A stretch of DNA of 37,191 nucleotides. It comes from Chara braunii. Lineage: Eukaryota; Streptophyta; Charophyceae; Charales; Characeae. How positions within the stretch are numbered: position 1 is the stretch's first letter; every line of letters starts with the position of its first letter. A program made the translations under genes and the position numbers. Location of the stretch: positions 717,816 through 755,006 of the forward strand of contig BFEA01000153.1 of assembly GCA_003427395.1 (NCBI GenBank). The letters run 5' to 3'. This document shows, in pieces, positions 10,879-20,720 of the stretch. The notes below the pieces were generated by a model. The model was not told where the DNA came from. It saw only the letters and a program-made list of their open reading frames with translations, and did not search any database.

Positions 10879-11170
10879 AGGTCTTTGTTTTTTGTTTTTG
10901 TTTTTTACCTTTCTCCTGTTTTCTCAGCCTAAAAATTCGTAATAAACCTGTCTGGCCGCTGCCACTCAGTGTCACACTGGATCGGCCACACTTCTATCGG
11001 ACTGCTAATTGGACCACACCCCAGGGGCATGGTCCCGTTAGCAGACGGATTGGAGTGTGGCCGATCTGGTGTGACATTGAGTGGCAGCAGCCTGAAAGGT
11101 TCATTATGAGTTTCTGGGCTAAGAAAACAGGAAAAAGGTAAAAAAAAAAAAAAAAAAAAAAAAGAGACCT
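10879..11170. mobile_element. 292-bp near-perfect palindrome (foldback/MITE-like)
   Basis: Left arm AGGTCT, T-rich, ACCTTTCTCCTGTTTTCTCAG... pairs with right arm ...CTAAGAAAACAGG, GGTAAAA, A-rich, AGACCT. The arms continue through CTGCCACTCAGTGTCACAC / GTGTGACATTGAGTGGCAG and CGGCCACACT / AGTGTGGCCG to a centre near 11022 (CACCCCAGGGGC). The arms are about 145 bp each with roughly 15 percent mismatches and almost no loop. No open frame exists inside. This is the structure of a foldback element or MITE; transcription would give a long hairpin RNA. Confidence 0.8.
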
Positions 11171-11685
11171 TGCGGTACATGACTTTGGAGGCCAGGCTCA
11201 TGCAATCTTCTACAGGCACAAATCAGGGAGTCTATCCAACAAAATTACCTAAGCAACGCAAGCCAAAAAAATTTTCGTTTATGGTTTTGATTTTTAAAAA
11301 AAATACACGAAGTTACAAAAAAAAAATAAAAAAATTGTTGTACATCCTTAAAAGATCTACAACCCTATATATATATATATATTTTTATGTTTTTGTTTCA
11401 GCCCTTAAAAAATCTCCTTGAAACCCAAAAAAAAAGTCTCATGGCATTTCTTGTTTTTGTTTTTTTATTGTGCTTATGTTGTTGATTTTTTTGAAATATA
11501 TTCAAAGCTCAAACATTTGAAATATAGTCCCGTGCTGTTTCGTGTGGTGTAGGACCGATGCGCTCGACAGCGTCACATACCCCAAAAATTGGACGCTCTA
11601 AGCGGGTCATTAATTTCTTGGGAGCAAAGATAGAGGACAAAATCTTAAACTACAAATTCATTCCCAAATGCTTTCGTACACTTAC
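11171..11685. other. AT-rich non-coding DNA with a (TA)n tract
   Basis: A-rich and T-rich runs, and a TA dinucleotide run at 11366-11382. No gene seen. Confidence 0.55.
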
Positions 11686-11689
11686 TTCG

Positions 11690-11785
11690 TTGGAAGAGGT
11701 GAGTAGGGGCTGTAAGCGGGATAGAAATGTCACACACAGAGTCATTGAAAGAGGTCAGGAGGCACTGCAAGCGGGATAGTAATGA
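11690..11785. repeat. 55-bp imperfect tandem duplication
   Basis: TTGGAAGAGGTGAG...GCTGTAAGCGGGATAGAAATG is followed 55 bp later by TTGAAAGAGGTCAG...ACTGCAAGCGGGATAGTAATG. No protein function is evident. Confidence 0.7.
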
Positions 11786-12505
11786 CTGCCAGCAAAGCAG
11801 AAGGAGGACGCAATTCCAAACTCGGGAAAATTCCTTATATAAGACTTTGAGGACCTTGCCTGCACTGAGCCTGACAAATGTGATGCATCGTACAGTTCTC
11901 ACTCGCACAGATGTGAATCTTAGCAATTATTGTGCATCTTTATCCGTCAATACGGCAGTTGAGCGCGAAATGAAATCAATGCGCACGGGTAAGGTGTTAT
12001 ATATTTTCAAGGTCTTGCATCTGACGCAACATAAAGTCGAGTGAAAACTCATGCTGAAGGCGCCAACGGTTATTAACGGTCATCACCGCATTATATGAGA
12101 TCGCAACTGGATTCGCTCACCCATGGCATACCCGTTGTCGACCCCTTTTAGCAAAAAGGTTTGGACATCAGGAATCACAACAGCGACGACGACGACTGCA
12201 CATTAAAAGTTTTTGCAACCTTTATAGTATTACGTTAAGGTGTCGTGCACTCCTTTTACCGATATGTTAAGGCGTCGGAAATCGCAAAAGACTAAGAACG
12301 ACCACGTTTACTGATGCTTTGATAGTTCGATATTGGATGTGAAGGTAACGTCACCGTTATTGTGAAGGTGCGACAAAGGTTGCCTCTGAATTTAGAAGCG
12401 GTAGTTGCAAACAGTTGTTGGATCTCTTTGCGATTTTAGAAGCGACAAAGGTCCGATAATGGATGTGAAGGTAACGTTGCGAACAACGAATCAATTCGCA
12501 GTTAT
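11786..12505. other. No gene seen
   Basis: Short frames only, with a small CGACGACGACGAC run near 12183 and two GGATGTGAAGGTAACGT copies (about 12334 and 12463). Confidence 0.5.
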
Positions 12506-12725
12506 CGGTGTTCGATAGAGCGCCTTAAGGAAGTGTCAAACAGTCATTGGCTCTCTGTGCGGATTGCCAAAAACACTCCCAGGGAACCTTGATGCCACGT
12601 TGAAGTTATGTCGTGATCTATTTGATGACTGAGCACCTTCAAGAAGTGTCAAACAGTCGTTGGTTGTCTGCGCGGATTGCCATTAGCACTCTTAGGGAAC
12701 GTTGATGATGGGTGTGGATTTGTTT
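12505..12725. repeat. 113-bp imperfect duplication
   Basis: AAGTGTCAAACAGTCATTGG...GTGCGGATTGCC..AACACTC.CAGGGAAC.TTGATG at 12531 recurs at 12644 with scattered substitutions. Confidence 0.7.
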
Positions 12726-13475
12726 CCCGCAGGTTATCAGTTTTTGGGCAGTCTTTAAAGCTGAAGTCCGCCACTGGGGATAGTTTGGTGGGTCTGTGGT
12801 TGGCCTTCCTGTTGGACCTAGATATGTTTCGAGCAGAGTTTTGCACTTTACAAACAGAACTGAACTTTGGGTCCCGTAGGTTAGCAGTTGTTGGAAAGTC
12901 TTTGATGCTCAATAACAGTTGTTGGGAAGTCGGACCTTGTCTCTCAATTTGACAGCGGCAACGCGCTTAGAAAACCTCACAGAAAATTCCGAAAATTTTA
13001 GGCTTCGTAGATTTGTCCGTGATTGTTCCACGAAAAATATCAATAATTTGAAGGAAATATTTGTGGCATGCCGACTTTGCCAAGATGGAGGAGTCAATTT
13101 CATATTCGGCAAAACATGATTCAAATGACAAACTTTTTCACGATTTATCCATTTTTTCGATAAGACAGAAGGTCTTTAAATAAAATATCATTTTTTGCGA
13201 ACTTGCATAAATGATCTCTCTTCAAGTGACAACACAAAAGGCAACAATTTTGGCCAATCATCCATTTTGACGAACGCCTCATATCGATCCTTCAACAACA
13301 AACAACGTCGAAGCACATGGGTCAAGCACACATACATACTGGCGATAGCACGGTTGATGATCATTTTGCCAAACTTGCTGTTACGAACAATTTTTTGTTG
13401 ACAACATAAAAGGTAATCACTTGGGAAAATTTGTAGACATTAACGATCTTATCACAAATGTATGGCAAGTGCGAA
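12726..13475. other. No gene seen
   Basis: Short frames on both strands without domains. Includes repeats of TTGGGTC.CGTAGGTTA.CAGTT-type words (about 12726 and 12868). Confidence 0.5.
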
Positions 13476-13700
13476 TATGTTCACATTTGTCATGCAGAAA
13501 CAAAAGTCAGCATTCAGTGAAGAGTACGAGATGAATTCTGGCGATAACAAAATTGGTAATCATTTAGTGCACCGCTGAATTTTCTGCAGTCCGTAAAACA
13601 ACTTTAAGCATACATATATTCTGGCGATAATTGGTTTCGGAATTGAGAACAAGTTCACAATTGTCATATGGAACCAACAGTCAACATTCAGTGGAGACAA
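13476..13700. repeat. About 170-bp imperfect repeat
   Basis: GTTCACATTTGTCATGCAGAA...AGTCAGCATTCAGTG.AGA near 13478 recurs near 13650 as GTTCACAATTGTCATATGGAA...AGTCAACATTCAGTGGAGA; ATTCTGGCGATAA also occurs in each unit (13537, 13616), with a further relative near 13338. Confidence 0.65.
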
Positions 13701-14015
13701 GAAAGTTGGTGGTTGCGGGAAGTAGGGCACAACAGAGAAGGTGAACAGTAAAATGGGGCGGTACACGTAGAACAGGGGCGAACCAAAATATGTGAAAGTT
13801 GGGCGGTCGGGGCGGGGGGGGAAGGGGGGCTTTTACACCACAAAGTCTCACGTAAGAAAGAGATAAGCATGAAATAATTTGGCGGCCAAGAAGAAATCAC
13901 TGATATTTTTCATCAACATCCTGCTAAATAAACCAAAGTATCGAGTCCTATGAGCATTAGTGTAAAAAATATCCACAAGAGGACAAAAATGTCTCATGAG
14001 TAACACAGGAGCACA
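13701..14015. other. No gene seen; G-rich tract
   Basis: A G-rich stretch at about 13800-13830 (runs of 8, 4 and 6 G) could form G-quadruplex structure. No coding sequence. Confidence 0.5.
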
Positions 14016-14019
14016 ACCT

Positions 14020-14425
14020 GGAAACGAATAAAGGCAGCACGGCGCTGCCGCGATCGTAGAGGACATAAGGATAAGAACCCGATACAAACAAGGGCAGCAC
14101 AAAGCAAGGATATTCACATCCGATATCTAAGCGTCTATTTAAAAGACACTGCATTGTGGCAGGGATATTTACATCGACATCCAAGTTTCTACTTCACCTA
14201 AGTGTCCGCTGCAACCCTGTAGCTGATGTTGCTCGGCAAGAAATGAGAATAACCTGAAAACAAACAAAGGCAGCATGACGCTGTCGAAAGTCCTACGAGT
14301 AAAATTGACAGGTTCCTCAAAATGAAGAACCCTTAAAAAAATACCACAACACGAGGCTGGGATATTCACATTGACACCTAAGCGTTTACTTAATCAAAAC
14401 GTCCACTGCAATCCACTACCTCATC
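14020..14425. repeat. Repeats downstream of the Ulp1-like gene
   Basis: Three diverged copies of GGGATATT.ACAT.GACA.CTAAG.GT.TACTT followed by GTCC.CTGCAA.CC are seen around 14107, 14162 and 14351, with AACAAA.GGCAGCA..GCTG repeated as well. The GTCCACTGCAATCC part resembles, on the minus strand, the sequence coding for the last residues of the Ulp1-like frame (RIAVDIL), so the copies may derive from reduplication of the gene's 3' end. Confidence 0.55.
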
Positions 14426-14541
14426 AAAACAAAAGCACAACTCGAACCGGTCGATTGATAGACTAAGTGGGAATAGATTCACACTTCTGCTTATGACCTT
14501 GTGAATAAAAAACTTCACGTATTTTCAAAATACGGGTATTA

Positions 14542-15703
14542 TTATGAGCCTTGGAGTATGTCCACCGCAATCCTCACCCTGACGTTTGGAATGTCGCTTT
14601 GGGCTATCGAAAATGGTGGCGGATGGCCGCGTGCAATAAAATAAGCGAAGACCAGCATGGAAATACCGCAGCTCGACCCGTCCGACTGTTGTGAGACACC
14701 ATGAACAACCACCTTGGGCTCCGGGATATCCAGTTTCACGATTTGACCATATTGACTAATTGCTTCGTCACGAAGGTATTTCGTGAAGTTCTCAAGCACA
14801 TCGGACGAAAAACCGCCATCGTCTTCTAGGAGGGAGTCATAGTACTCCAGTCGTCCTTCGCGGACACATAATAGGGTCCAATGCACTCGATTCTTATTAA
14901 CAGGAATCAATACTATGTCGTACGAGAAAATATTCACATCTTTTGTCCATCTCGCAACCCTATCATATCGACATCCGCCACCCACGAGCTTGGTATAGCA
15001 AAACGGACTGAAAATGTAAACAAAGGGACACCAGGCAACATAGCGTTGCCAAGCAAGACCAAGTATGACTCCACCACCTCGTCAGAAAGCCATCCCCCTT
15101 GGACAAGAGTCTGAAGATTTTTTCTGCTCAATAGAGTAGAACTGACCCCTTTGCGAATCGAGGAAATCACCTCGTGGCCGTTGCTGAAATCTCCGCAGAC
15201 GTCTTGCAACATTCTCAAGTCTGTAGTACTAAGCTCCTCAATAGGCAAGGAAACGTGAAAAAATGAGGTAGCCCCAGCTGCATAAACACCCACGAACAAG
15301 TGTGAGGAGCGACCAAAATTACCGGGGCGAAGTGGCTAAGAACTGTGTGCCCTTTTTCCAGAAAAGTTATATCCTCGATTGTTCAATGTGTCCTTGGCGA
15401 TGTACTTAGGATACGGGTTTTTGAAGACACCCCGTTTGACATCGTCATCAGACCCATCAGACAAAGTAGTAACGCTTTCAATAGACACAGCCATATGTTT
15501 CTGCAAAGCTTCCACCTTATCTATTCCACAAGCCTTCAGAACCTTGACAGCTCTCTGGGAAATGTGAGGGAGTTGAACCCTTTTAAACAACCCTACACTT
15601 GACGAGGACTTCTTCGGTGAAGCGGTCAATGACCTCCCTAAAAAACGTTTTCCGCGCATGGTTTTGGAAGGTTTAATAGGCAGGGACATTGACAATCTAA
15701 CAC
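14542..15703 (-). pseudogene. Ulp1/SENP-type (C48) cysteine protease domain, broken, last exon
   Basis: C48 peptidases cleave SUMO or related modifiers and are also carried by several plant transposon families. The exon starts after the splice acceptor at 15704 (VRLSMSLPIKPSKTMRGK, basic), runs through the N-terminal helices typical of Ulp1 (GGWLSDEVVESYLVLLGN), then ARWTKDVNIFSYDIVLIPVN, RVHWTLLCVREGRLEYYDSL and QQSDGSSCGISM. The catalytic His is at 14881-14883, Asp at 14836-14838, Gln just before the Cys region, and Cys at 14668-14670: all four are present. It is broken by an in-frame TAG at 15336-15338 and a one-base frameshift near 14955-14975, before the catalytic core. It ends with TGA/TAA-rich sequence after RIAVDILQGS. 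It is probably the C-terminal end of the large minus-strand frame upstream. Confidence 0.8.
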
Positions 15704-15846
15704 CTGTAAAACATAGAAAACAACCCACAACCCACAAGCTTTTTTTCAACAAGTGGTAATAGCTACATGAGCCCATCACATCAATTTGGATAAACACAGA
15801 GCTGAACAGTGATAGATATGCGAGTGCTACTATTCACAAATCTTAC
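15704..15846 (-). other. Spliceosomal intron, 143 bp
   Basis: On the minus strand the donor reads CACG/GTAAGA at 15846 and the acceptor, after a T-rich stretch, TTTTACAG/GTG at 15704. Splicing keeps the frame: PEQCH, a Gly codon split over the junction, then VRLSMS. This is the clearest evidence that the window is eukaryotic nuclear DNA and that the Ulp1 exon belonged to a spliced gene. Confidence 0.7.
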
Positions 15847-16390
15847 CGTGGCACTGCTCGGGAGCCCTTCAAGGTAAATCGCCCTCTTGTCGCGCCACTG
15901 TGCCTATGTCCACGGAGGATTCGACGTTCTGCACCTCGGCCACGGTTGAGTCGCTAACCAGCTCGGTGGCAGTTGATTCGCTACCCAACTCGATGGCTTC
16001 ATGAAGTACCATTTCCCGACCGGTACTGAGGACAGACGCTCGATCACCTTCTTCTTCACCGCAACGGGTGGACGGAGAATCATGATCTTTCCGCGCTGGA
16101 TCCATCTGGACGTCGACTGCCACCTCACCTCCTTCCACCACGAGTTCTTCGCCTTTCTTTATCGCCATAAACCCGAGCTTCCATCAGGGGTACTTCTTCG
16201 CCTTCCTCATCGCCAAGAAGTCGAGCTTCCACGAACGTCCACGTACGTCCTTCCTCCCCACGGTCATTGCCTTCCACAAACGTCCACTGACCTCCCTTAA
16301 CGTCACCCTCTTGCATCGTCGCCACAACCGACCGACTGTGCAGAACCTCTTCATATGTCCCGGTCACCAGCACTCTTGCGTCGAGCCCCT
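15847..16390 (-). pseudogene. Charged linker region preceding the Ulp1 domain
   Basis: Acidic, Ser/Val/Glu-rich sequence (for example ATELVSDSTVAEVQNVESS) with short repeats such as WTFVEGNDRGEEGRTWTFVE. It needs a frame change near 16165 and is interrupted by a TGA at 15869-15871 just before the splice donor. No folded domain is visible; it looks like a disordered spacer between the 62-aa repeats and the protease. Confidence 0.5.
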
Positions 16391-17140
16391 TCAGCACTTC
16401 GCGAGCCGGCCAGTGTTGAGTCTCCTCCTCCCGCTGCAGAGCATGCGCTTCTTGTGAGAGCTCCTCTTCCCCTGGAGTTGCTGTACTCTTGCTCTCCGAG
16501 TCGACGGACGCACCCCCTGAAGCTTGACGTTCATGCTCGCTAGCCCCAGTCTCCAACACTCCTGCATCGACCCCCTTCAGCACTTCGCGAGCCGGCCAGT
16601 GTTGAGTGTCCTCTTCCCGCTGCAGAGCATGCGCTTCTTGTGAGAGCTCCTCTACCCCTAGACTTGTTGTACTCTTGCTCTCCAAATCGATGGACGCACC
16701 CTCTGAAGCTTGACATTCACGCTCACTAGCCCCGGTCCCAACACTCCTGCATCGAGCCCCTTCAACACTTTGAGAGTCGTCCACTGTTGAGTCTCCTCTT
16801 CTAGCTGCAGAGCATGCGCTTCCTGTGAGAGCTCCTCTTTCCCTGGAGCTGCTGTACTCTTGCTCTCAGAGTTGACGGACGCAACCTCCGAAGCATGACG
16901 TTCATACTCTCTAGCCCCGGTCTCCAATACGACACCGTCAGTGTTGAGTCTCCTCTTCCCGCTGTACAACATGCGCTCCCGATGAGAGCTCCTCTTTCCC
17001 AGGAGCTGATGTACTCTTGGTCTCAAAGTCGACAGATACACGTTCCGAAGCATGACGTTCATACTCGCTACCCCCGGTCTCCAACACTCCTGCAGCGAGG
17101 CCCTCCAGCATTTTGCGAGACTTCCAGTCTTGAGTCTCAA
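16391..17140 (-). repeat. Four 186-bp coding repeats (62 aa each)
   Basis: Units start near 16401, 16587, 16771 and 16939-17125; spacings are 186, 184, 168/158 (with a deletion) and 186 bp. Read on the minus strand each gives EELSQEAHALQREEETQHW, REVLKGLDAGVLETGASE, and ERQASGGASVDSESKSTA. The 186-bp period is a multiple of three, as expected for repeats expanded while translated, but the 184-bp and shortened units break the frame, so the array kept changing after the frame was lost. Function unknown; the sequence is charged and probably partly disordered. Confidence 0.75.
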
Positions 17141-18672
17141 CATATGAGAACGGCGGTGAGCAGGGGAACACTGTGCCCAACTGAAGATGCGGAGGGTTGG
17201 ACCTCACATTTTCTTGGCTCTGCAGAACTGTAGCGTGAGGAGCACTGCTGACGGAAGGCCTGCAGGGGGACATCAATAACTCCGAATCTGTTCGGACTTT
17301 GCGGCGAGCACGGCTGGCGGAAGGCCCGCAGGATGCCGTCAGTAACTCCGATTTTATTCGGAGTTTGCGACGCTTGCCGGAGCTGAGGGAACTGACACTC
17401 GCACTTTCGCTCCTTCGCAATGCAGGCATTCTGGCCTCCAGGCAAAACGAAGATGCAATTCCTGCCAAGGAATGATTTTGCTGCTCAGCACATGTTTCCG
17501 TATGCAGCAGACGTTCGCCCTTTTCCAAGAGGCGCAAGAGCAAGGTGTTGTGCAGAGGAGACGTCGGTTGCGTATGATGAGACGAACTCTCCTCGACATT
17601 GGAAAACAAAGTCCTCGCAGACAAGTGCGAATCTACTCGCACTTGATAAGACTTGAGGGCAACCTCGTCTCGCATGTCGGAGTCTCGATTCCCTACGCAA
17701 TGGCTATCAGTTTCCCTAGACTCATGACTCCCGAACGCTCTACGATTTCTGCCCGATCCCTTTCTGCCAGACCCCTTCCCACCGGACCCCATTCCGCCCG
17801 ACTCCTTTCCACCCGACCCCTTGCCGCCCGACCCCTTTTCGCCTGACCCCTTTCCGGGAGATCGTGAGCCGTCTCCTCCCTCACCTCCTCCAACAGATCC
17901 TGAGCCGTCTCCTCCGTCACCTCCTCCATGAGATCCTGAGACGTCTCCTCCGTCATCTCCTCCATGAGATCCTGAGCCGTCTCCTCCGTCACCTCCACCG
18001 TCTCCTTCGTCTCCTCCTCCACCGCCTCCCGGATGCTGACCACCCGACAGAGGTTGCGGCATGCGGCAGTCAGTGCTACGAGACGGTGCCGTTTCAAGTG
18101 TGTAGAAAGGAGCTCGAAACTCCGGCATTTTGTTGTGGTACAGCTCGTCGAGCTTCTGGCCTGCATACGCATTGACGTCCGACAGTCTCCTTTTGGGGTT
18201 CATCACACTCAAATGCTCCACCAGAGCTTCTCTCGCCTTTTTGTTAAATGGAGCCGCTCCCAGTTTGTTTCGGCGACTCCACTTGCCATCGGGTTCGTTC
18301 ATTGCCATGACCCACTTTCCATTCTTTACAACAGGTTGGAATTTCCTAGGGTGTCAGACGGTGTTGTGGCCCCAGACATCCTCCGCTGTGAACCGGTGGT
18401 GCTTCACGTAGAAGAAGAGTCTTTCATTCTCCCAGGTTTCATGGTCCTTAGGGAGCTTGTCACCAGGTTCGTACTCATAGTCTCTCTCGTCTTCCCCGTA
18501 ATCAAACGATTGGTCCTCGACTGTTTCGTGCTCAAACACACACTTCAAACCGGCAGGGGACGCGTTATATCTCCGAGGACCACCTTCCCCTTCATCATCA
18601 ACCTGTGCAACCACCCGAGGAAGTGGCATGGACTCGAAATCGAAGGTTTCAGAGTCGCTCAACTCCTCCATG
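17141..18672 (-). pseudogene. Charged, Gly-rich and basic central region of the large minus-strand gene
   Basis: Starting at the upstream (high-coordinate) end: an acidic stretch (MEELSDSETFDFESMPLP, then DYGEDERDYEYEPGDKLPKD), WENERLFFYVKHHRFTAEDVWGHN, an in-frame TGA at 18354-18356, KFQPVVKNGKWVMAMNEPDG, KARE..LVEHLSVMNPKRRLSDVNAYAG, then a long Gly/Asp/Ser/Lys low-complexity stretch and a basic patch (SSGKRRKLRIKSE) that could be a nuclear localisation signal. Frame is shared with the sequence upstream to 19120. No catalytic domain is recognised; the folded part before the Gly-rich stretch is conserved-looking but unknown to me. Confidence 0.5.
17740..18035 (-). repeat. Gly/Asp/Ser/Lys-rich coding microrepeats
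   Basis: The DNA repeats CTCCTCCGTCACCTCCTCCATGAGATC-type 30-mers and GACCCC..CCGCC 15-mers. Minus-strand translation is GDGGDGSGSHGG-like units followed by GSGGKGSGGKESG units, a flexible linker. The overlapping plus-strand Leu/Arg-rich frames are shadows. Confidence 0.8.
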
Positions 18673-19018
18673 TCTTCAGCGTCGAAAGTGTCATCCTCGT
18701 CAAACTACGCCTTGTAGTGTTCGAGGGTCAATGGTTTGGTCATCAAGAAGAAAATGTACTCCACCCTTTTCAGGAAATTTGAGACAAACTCTGTGGGTGC
18801 ATCATGGTAACCATTCAGCACACCGAACATCATGTTTCTTTGTCGATTGTATTCCAGGTCGGTCTGAGCAGGCGGTCCTGGTTGGAAAAGGAAGTCCCAA
18901 ACCTCCGTCCTTTTCTTCCCCGGCAATTTCCAATAGTGCATGTCACGTTTGGGATCCCAGTTCCGTTCGCTGATGGTCTAGACGAAAGAACAATCGTGGC
19001 GAGGGTCCCCCACTCATG
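18673..19018 (-). pseudogene. Segment between methylase-like domain and acidic region
   Basis: In the same frame as the methylase C-terminus the sequence reads ERNWDPKRDMHYWKLPGKKR, VWDFLFQPGPPAQTDLEYNR and APTEFVSNFLKRVEYIFFLM. It is interrupted by TGA at 19014-19016, TAG at 18978-18980 and TAG at 18705-18707. The first two lie between FVKT and ERNW and would read as Trp if one base were different. No domain recognised. Confidence 0.5.
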
Positions 19019-19890
19019 TCTTAACGAACTCGTTAAGGTAATCGATCACCCTCGCCTCGTTCTCTAACGCAACGACATTCCGACTGCTGCGCAGGAACTC
19101 CCACACGAAAGACGCGTGCGCCTTCCCAAGGAAAAAAACCAGTTTGCCCAACTCTGCAAAAGTTTTCGAGCAGACCAATTAGACGAGTCGGGTTGCGCTC
19201 CCTGTCCCCGTAAGTAGCTCCACGAACACTTGTCACACCGTCGTCCTCCCACTGGCTACGAGGGAACTTATCGTCGTCTGCCACGTCGAAACAGGCCACA
19301 ACCTGTCCTGATGGATCGGATGAACAGACAACTTTCTAGCGGGCCGTTGCTGCGGGTTTGGCCGGACTTGAAGCATGAGCACGGAAGAGGCTTCGTTGGA
19401 TTACTGGTCGGGAAGACTGCGACCGTGTTGTCTGTCAGGTTCTCACCATTGAAAACCAGGTACAGGCGATCATACTCCTCGACTAGCATATTGCCTTCCT
19501 GGACAGTGACCTGCCTTTGTGCATGGCGCACCCACTTCTCTGTCCTGACGTGATGGACGTTATGCTTAGCCATACCTTTCAAGAAACTGAGCTCCCAACG
19601 AGAGGGGAAGAACACCACAAGTGCCCAGTGCTTGGCGATAGGGTTTGGAGAACGCCTTGCAAGGATGCGAAATCGTCTTCTTGCCAGTCTGAGAGGAGTG
19701 TGGGATCACACAGATCGAGGACGTACAAGTTGCATACGTAATGTCGCACAATCTCACGGATCTCAGTGAGACAACTGTGAGCTTGGGAAGGCAGACAACC
19801 GAAAGGAACAAGGCTGGTCACCCGGTTAAGCTTCTGCCATTTGATGTGCCTCACATCCCCGCTGACCCTGATCGTGTCTCGTACTTCTTA
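19019..19890 (-). pseudogene. DNA methylase (N4/N6 type)-like domain, broken
   Basis: The order of motifs follows the beta-class/COG0863 DNA methylases, which modify adenine-N6 or cytosine-N4 using S-adenosylmethionine. LYVLDLCDPTLLSDW near 19707 occupies the place of the catalytic DPPY motif; LVVFFPSRWELSFLKGM follows; then RNPTRLIGLLENF (compare HPTQKP..L), GQTGFFLGKAHASFVWEFLR (compare FAGSGTT; FLGK codons at 19122-19133) and NVVALENEARVIDYL (compare the acidic residue that binds the ribose). Both DPPY and GSGTT are degenerate, so catalysis is doubtful even before decay. Frame changes occur near 19600-19620, near 19320-19400 and at a 7-base homopolymer at 19132-19138; TAA at 19888-19890. 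The call rests on motif order and spacing, not on a search. Confidence 0.55.
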
Positions 19891-20720
19891 TTGCATTCGT
19901 CGCAAGATGGAACAAACGGACTTCTCGAAAGATTTAGAGAACCTGTCATCATCATACATTCTCTTCGTTTCGTCGAGGGACTCCTTCTCGTATGGACGAG
20001 TATGTTTGCAAGTGTTCACGTACTCCACCGCGCCTTGGAAATGCTTCCGCAGTTCGACCCACACCTGCTTCGTGAGGCCCTGCGGCCTGAACTCCGCCAT
20101 AAGCTGCCCCTCAGTCCGAAAAAAAAAGCTCCCGTAGCGCTTAACCTCCGCGTCCTCCTCCGATTCAAGGAACAAGATGTAGTGAAACATGCGGAGCATC
20201 ATGCGGCCCACTTTCCTTGTCGCGACCATGTCTTTAATTCCAGGCTTATGTTGACATTTCAGATGCCCGCCCACCGATTGCACGAACACTCCCCTCAGCG
20301 CGAGAATGTCTTTGAGGATCGACAATTTTTCGGCATCGGTCATGTCTGCGAGAGACTGCCAACAGAACAGCGGCGGGACCTGGACCAGTCACCCCATCTT
20401 TGTTTCACCAGCCGCCCCTTTCACGCCCATTTCTAGAATCGCTTGAAGACCCGGAGATTTGTCTGGCATGTATTTGCGTGGCTTTGACAAGGGCATTTTC
20501 CCGTCTCCGCCCAATAATTTTCCCTCAGCCCATTTGTCGTAGAACTCCATGCCTTTGCGGAAAACGTCATCACTGGCCATCACGAGCGGCATCCATTGCC
20601 TCAATGCATTCCCAATGGCAGCGACGTGGTCCTTGTCAGTGAGCGTTGTCGCTTTACTTGCCATCGTCTAGTGAGCCCCGTTCGGCCTCTTTCCCAAAAG
20701 CAGCTTTTGGAACTCGAAAA
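19891..20720 (-). pseudogene. Helical middle region between ParB-like and methylase-like domains
   Basis: One frame covers this block apart from TAG at 20668-20670 and TGA at 20389-20391. Sequence includes MASKATTLTDKDHVAAIGNA, VFRKGMEFYDKWAEGKLLGG, MTDAEKLSILKDILALRGVF, GRMMLRMFHYILFLESEEDA and KQVWVELRKHFQGAVEYVNT. It is rich in predicted amphipathic helices with no Cys/His clusters and no transmembrane segment. I do not recognise a family. Both stops are single-base changes from Trp codons. Confidence 0.5.

Noticed and set aside
18033-18782. 249-codon plus-strand reading frame
   Set aside because: It lies antisense to protein-like minus-strand sequence whose frame continues beyond it in both directions; no domain on the plus strand.
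19741-20436. 231-codon plus-strand reading frame
   Set aside because: Antisense shadow of the helical and methylase-like minus-strand region; GC-rich codon bias opens the reverse frame.
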